Origin: Cetobacterium sp. ZOR0034
GTDB lineage: Bacteria > Fusobacteriota > Fusobacteriia > Fusobacteriales > Fusobacteriaceae
NCBI RefSeq assembly: GCF_000799075.1
Contig: NZ_JTLI01000008.1
Span: 62,001-126,000, forward strand
DNA length: 64,000 bases
Direction of reading: 5' to 3'
Below are positions 61,810-64,000 of this stretch, piece after piece; position 1 is the stretch's first letter, and the number at the start of each line of letters is the position of its first letter. Below the pieces are notes generated by a model. It was given only the letters and a program-made list of their open reading frames with translations, ran no database searches and was not told the origin of the DNA. The position numbers and the translations under genes were made by a program.

Positions 61810-63051
61810 ATGATGAATTTGAGAGAGAGATTTAATGTAGCTGATGAGCAGTGGAATGATTGGAAGTGGCAGATAAGAAACAGAATTGAAAACATGGAAC
61901 AGTTAGAAACTATGATGACTTTGACTGATGAGGAAAAAGAGGGAATAGAAAAGTCGTTAGAAACAATAAGAATGGGAATTACACCATATTATTTAAGCAC
62001 TATGGATTTGAACGACCCAAAGTGCCCTGTGAGAATGCAAGCTGTTCCTTCAATAAATGAACTACATAGATCAGAAGCGGATCAATTAGATCCTTTGCAT
62101 GAAGATGGAGATTCACCAGTTCCAGGATTAACTCATAGATATCCAGATAGAGTGTTATTACTAGTTACAGATATGTGTGCAATGTATTGTAGACACTGTA
62201 CAAGAAGAAGATTTGCTGGTCAAACAGATCAAGCTGTTCCTATGGAAAGAATTGAAAAGGCGATAGAATATATTAGAAATACTCCACAAGTTAGAGATGT
62301 ATTGCTTTCGGGAGGAGATGCTTTACTTTTATCGGATGAAAAATTAGAGCACATTATAAGTAAACTTAGAGCTATTCCACATGTAGAAATCATTAGAATA
62401 GGATCAAGAACTCCTGTTGTTATGCCACAAAGAATTACACCTGAGCTTTGTGATATGTTAAAAAAATATCATCCAATCTGGTTAAATACTCATTTTAATC
62501 ATTCAAAAGAGATTACGCCTGAAGCGAAAAAAGCTTGTGAGATGCTTGCTAATGCGGGAGTTCCATTAGGAAACCAATCAGTGTTATTAAAAGGAGTAAA
62601 TGACTGCGTTCATGTTATGAAAGAGCTAGTTCATAACTTAGTAAAGATGAGAGTTAGACCGTACTATATATATCAATGTGATTTATCAATGGGAATTGAG
62701 CACTTTAGAACTCCAGTTTCAAAAGGAATTGAAATAATAGAGGGATTAAGAGGACATACATCAGGATATGCTGTTCCAACATTTGTTGTGGATGCTCCAG
62801 GAGGAGGAGGGAAAACTCCAGTTATGCCAAATTACATAATTTCGCAATCACCAGATAAAGTTATATTAAGAAACTTTGAAGGAGTAATAACAACATATAC
62901 TCAACCGACAAACTATGTGAATACATGTGAATGTGAAGTTTGTAAAGGAGAGGTTAAGAGAAAACAAGTTGGAGTAGCAGGACTTATGAGCGGATGTGAG
63001 GAAACATTAGAGCCAAGACAACTTGATAGAAAACAAAGAAACGCTCATTAA
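61810..63051 (+). CDS. kamA: Lysine 2,3-aminomutase
   Basis: This 413-residue radical SAM/PLP enzyme starts at ATG 61810, behind GGAGGAG; the TTG at 61795 lies before that site. The iron-sulfur motif is [15 protein letters not shown] (CxxxCxxC). [15 protein letters not shown] and [18 protein letters not shown], the latter with the PLP lysine, are typical. The last part carries CECEVC, known as a zinc site. It makes beta-lysine from lysine, the first step of the fermentation. The next enzymes, KamD and KamE, are probably beyond the window edge. Confidence 0.97.
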   Translation: MMNLRERFNVADEQWNDWKWQIRNRIENMEQLETMMTLTDEEKEGIEKSLETIRMGITPYYLSTMDLNDPKCPVRMQAVPSINELHRSEADQLDPLHEDGDSPVPGLTHRYPDRVLLLVTDMCAMYCRHCTRRRFAGQTDQAVPMERIEKAIEYIRNTPQVRDVLLSGGDALLLSDEKLEHIISKLRAIPHVEIIRIGSRTPVVMPQRITPELCDMLKKYHPIWLNTHFNHSKEITPEAKKACEMLANAGVPLGNQSVLLKGVNDCVHVMKELVHNLVKMRVRPYYIYQCDLSMGIEHFRTPVSKGIEIIEGLRGHTSGYAVPTFVVDAPGGGGKTPVMPNYIISQSPDKVILRNFEGVITTYTQPTNYVNTCECEVCKGEVKRKQVGVAGLMSGCEETLEPRQLDRKQRNAH

Positions 63052-63083
63052 AATATAGAAGATTCATTTAAAGGAGGAAAATC

Positions 63084-64000
63084 ATGCCCTTTATAAAAGA
63101 TATAAAAAAATATAGAAGTATAGCAACGATTGGACTGGAAAAAAATGTGGGGAAAACAGAAACTATGAATTATATCTTAAAGAGATTTAATACTGAAAGG
63201 GTTTTAGCGGGGGTTACATCTATAGGTATAGATGGAGAGACAGTGGATATAGTTACAGCTACATCAAAGCCAGAGATAACAATATATGAGGGCATGGTTT
63301 TCGTAACAAGTGAAAAACACTATTGTAAAAAAAGATTTGAAGCAGAGATTTTAAATGTGAGTGAGAAATCGACAGCTTTAGGAAGAGTTGTAACTGCACG
63401 AGCACTTGGAGAAGGCAAGGTTTTACTCTCTGGACCCTCGAACAGTTCTTGGATAAAAGAGATAATAGATGAGATGTTGGAAAAAGGTATGGATTGTGTT
63501 TTAGTAGATGGGGCCCTGTCACGAATGAGTGTGGGGTCTCCTATTATTACAGAGGGGATAGTTTTATCTACAGGAGCTTCAGTTTCAATAAATGCAAAAG
63601 AGGTTGTAAAGAAAACTAAACATGTTATAAATCTTTTGAAACTAGAAAGAGTTGATTGGGTAAATCGAGATGAAATTTTAAGATTGAAGGATGGAATATA
63701 CAAAATAGTTTTAAATGGAGAGATTATAAACAAACTTCCAATAAGATCAATTCTAAATTTTTCAGAATTAGAGGAAAATATATTTGAGGAACCATGTACT
63801 CTTTACATAACAGGAGTTTTAACTGAAAGGTTCGTAGAGAATATGATAAAACAGAGCTTTATAGAAAATGTTGAAATTTTAGTTAAAGATTTTACAAAAA
63901 TATTTTTATCACCAGATGTTCTAAATAGATTTATTCGACGAGGTGGAAAATTGAAAGTTCTTTTAAATACAGAGTTAGTTGCGATTACTGTAAATCCAGT
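63084..64000 (+). CDS. Conserved protein of the lysine fermentation cluster, partial
   Basis: A frame from ATG 63084, with AAAGGAGG upstream, stays open to the window end (305 codons), so the gene is cut. The N-terminus has SIATIGLEKNVGKTETMNYIL, a GKT phosphate-binding-like motif, and DCVLVDGALSRMSVGSP resembles a Walker-B-like strand. It may therefore bind a nucleotide. Genes for such proteins are known directly downstream of kamA in lysine fermenters, where they have been thought to help or reactivate the aminomutases. I cannot assign the function with certainty. Confidence 0.8.
   Translation, partial: MPFIKDIKKYRSIATIGLEKNVGKTETMNYILKRFNTERVLAGVTSIGIDGETVDIVTATSKPEITIYEGMVFVTSEKHYCKKRFEAEILNVSEKSTALGRVVTARALGEGKVLLSGPSNSSWIKEIIDEMLEKGMDCVLVDGALSRMSVGSPIITEGIVLSTGASVSINAKEVVKKTKHVINLLKLERVDWVNRDEILRLKDGIYKIVLNGEIINKLPIRSILNFSELEENIFEEPCTLYITGVLTERFVENMIKQSFIENVEILVKDFTKIFLSPDVLNRFIRRGGKLKVLLNTELVAITVNP

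Noticed and set aside
1-64000. CRISPR arrays, insertion sequences or rRNA
   Set aside because: No regularly spaced repeats, transposase genes or rRNA sequence were recognised anywhere in the window.

Overview
The window looks like a piece of a low-GC, AT-rich chromosome from a strictly fermentative member of the Fusobacteriota (Fusobacterium/Cetobacterium type). The evidence is the lysine-to-butyrate fermentation genes kal-kce-kdd-kamA, the bcd-etfBA and atoDA genes, complete selenocysteine machinery, and a strong A/T codon bias. The genus is an inference; no rRNA is present.

Region 1 (1 to about 21,370, + strand) is the late half of a prophage. It starts inside the large terminase and runs through head genes of lambda type (portal, ClpP-like protease with a nested scaffold, decoration protein, capsid E). 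A contractile tail of P2 type follows: sheath, tube, frameshifted tail chaperone, tape measure, X, D, V, U, gp25, J, I and fibre. The right end carries a diversity-generating retroelement (DGR). It consists of a C-type-lectin-like target protein with a variable repeat (VR), a hairpin, a template repeat (TR) and a reverse transcriptase (RT). VR and TR align over 102 bp: 14 of the 21 template adenines are changed and only one other base differs. Two unidentified genes and two small membrane proteins follow. Integrase, repressor and endolysin are not in the window.

Region 2 (21,371 to 30,843) begins with a gene-poor junction holding a promoter-terminator unit. It continues with the selenocysteine tRNA gene selC and the selenium genes DUF3343-yedF, then an amino-acid permease. 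The leftward run aroB/ppx fusion-selD-selA-selB comes next. selD itself has an in-frame UGA at its catalytic position, followed by a SECIS-like hairpin, so this selenophosphate synthetase is a selenoprotein.

Region 3 (30,974 to 48,085) holds housekeeping genes: htpX, a DUF2156 protein, leucyl aminopeptidase, a GNAT protein, a DUF2628 protein, a SIMPL protein and a nitroreductase. Two tandem acyl-CoA synthetase/ACP/acyltransferase three-domain proteins follow, then HIT, rpiB, an FKBP isomerase and a DJ-1 protein. A decarboxylase-arginase fusion that would make putrescine from arginine sits beside an RpiR-type regulator.

Region 4 (48,268 to 64,000) is catabolic. An amino-acid permease is followed by the leftward operon atoD-atoA-thiolase-bcd-etfB-etfA, a TetR-type regulator, leftward crt-hbd, and the rightward operon NhaC-type antiporter-kal-kce-kdd-kamA plus a protein running off the end. 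Together they convert lysine and acetyl-CoA to butyrate. Two related 16-bp near-palindromes lie just downstream of the promoters of the ato and kal/kam operons and suggest that the TetR protein controls both.
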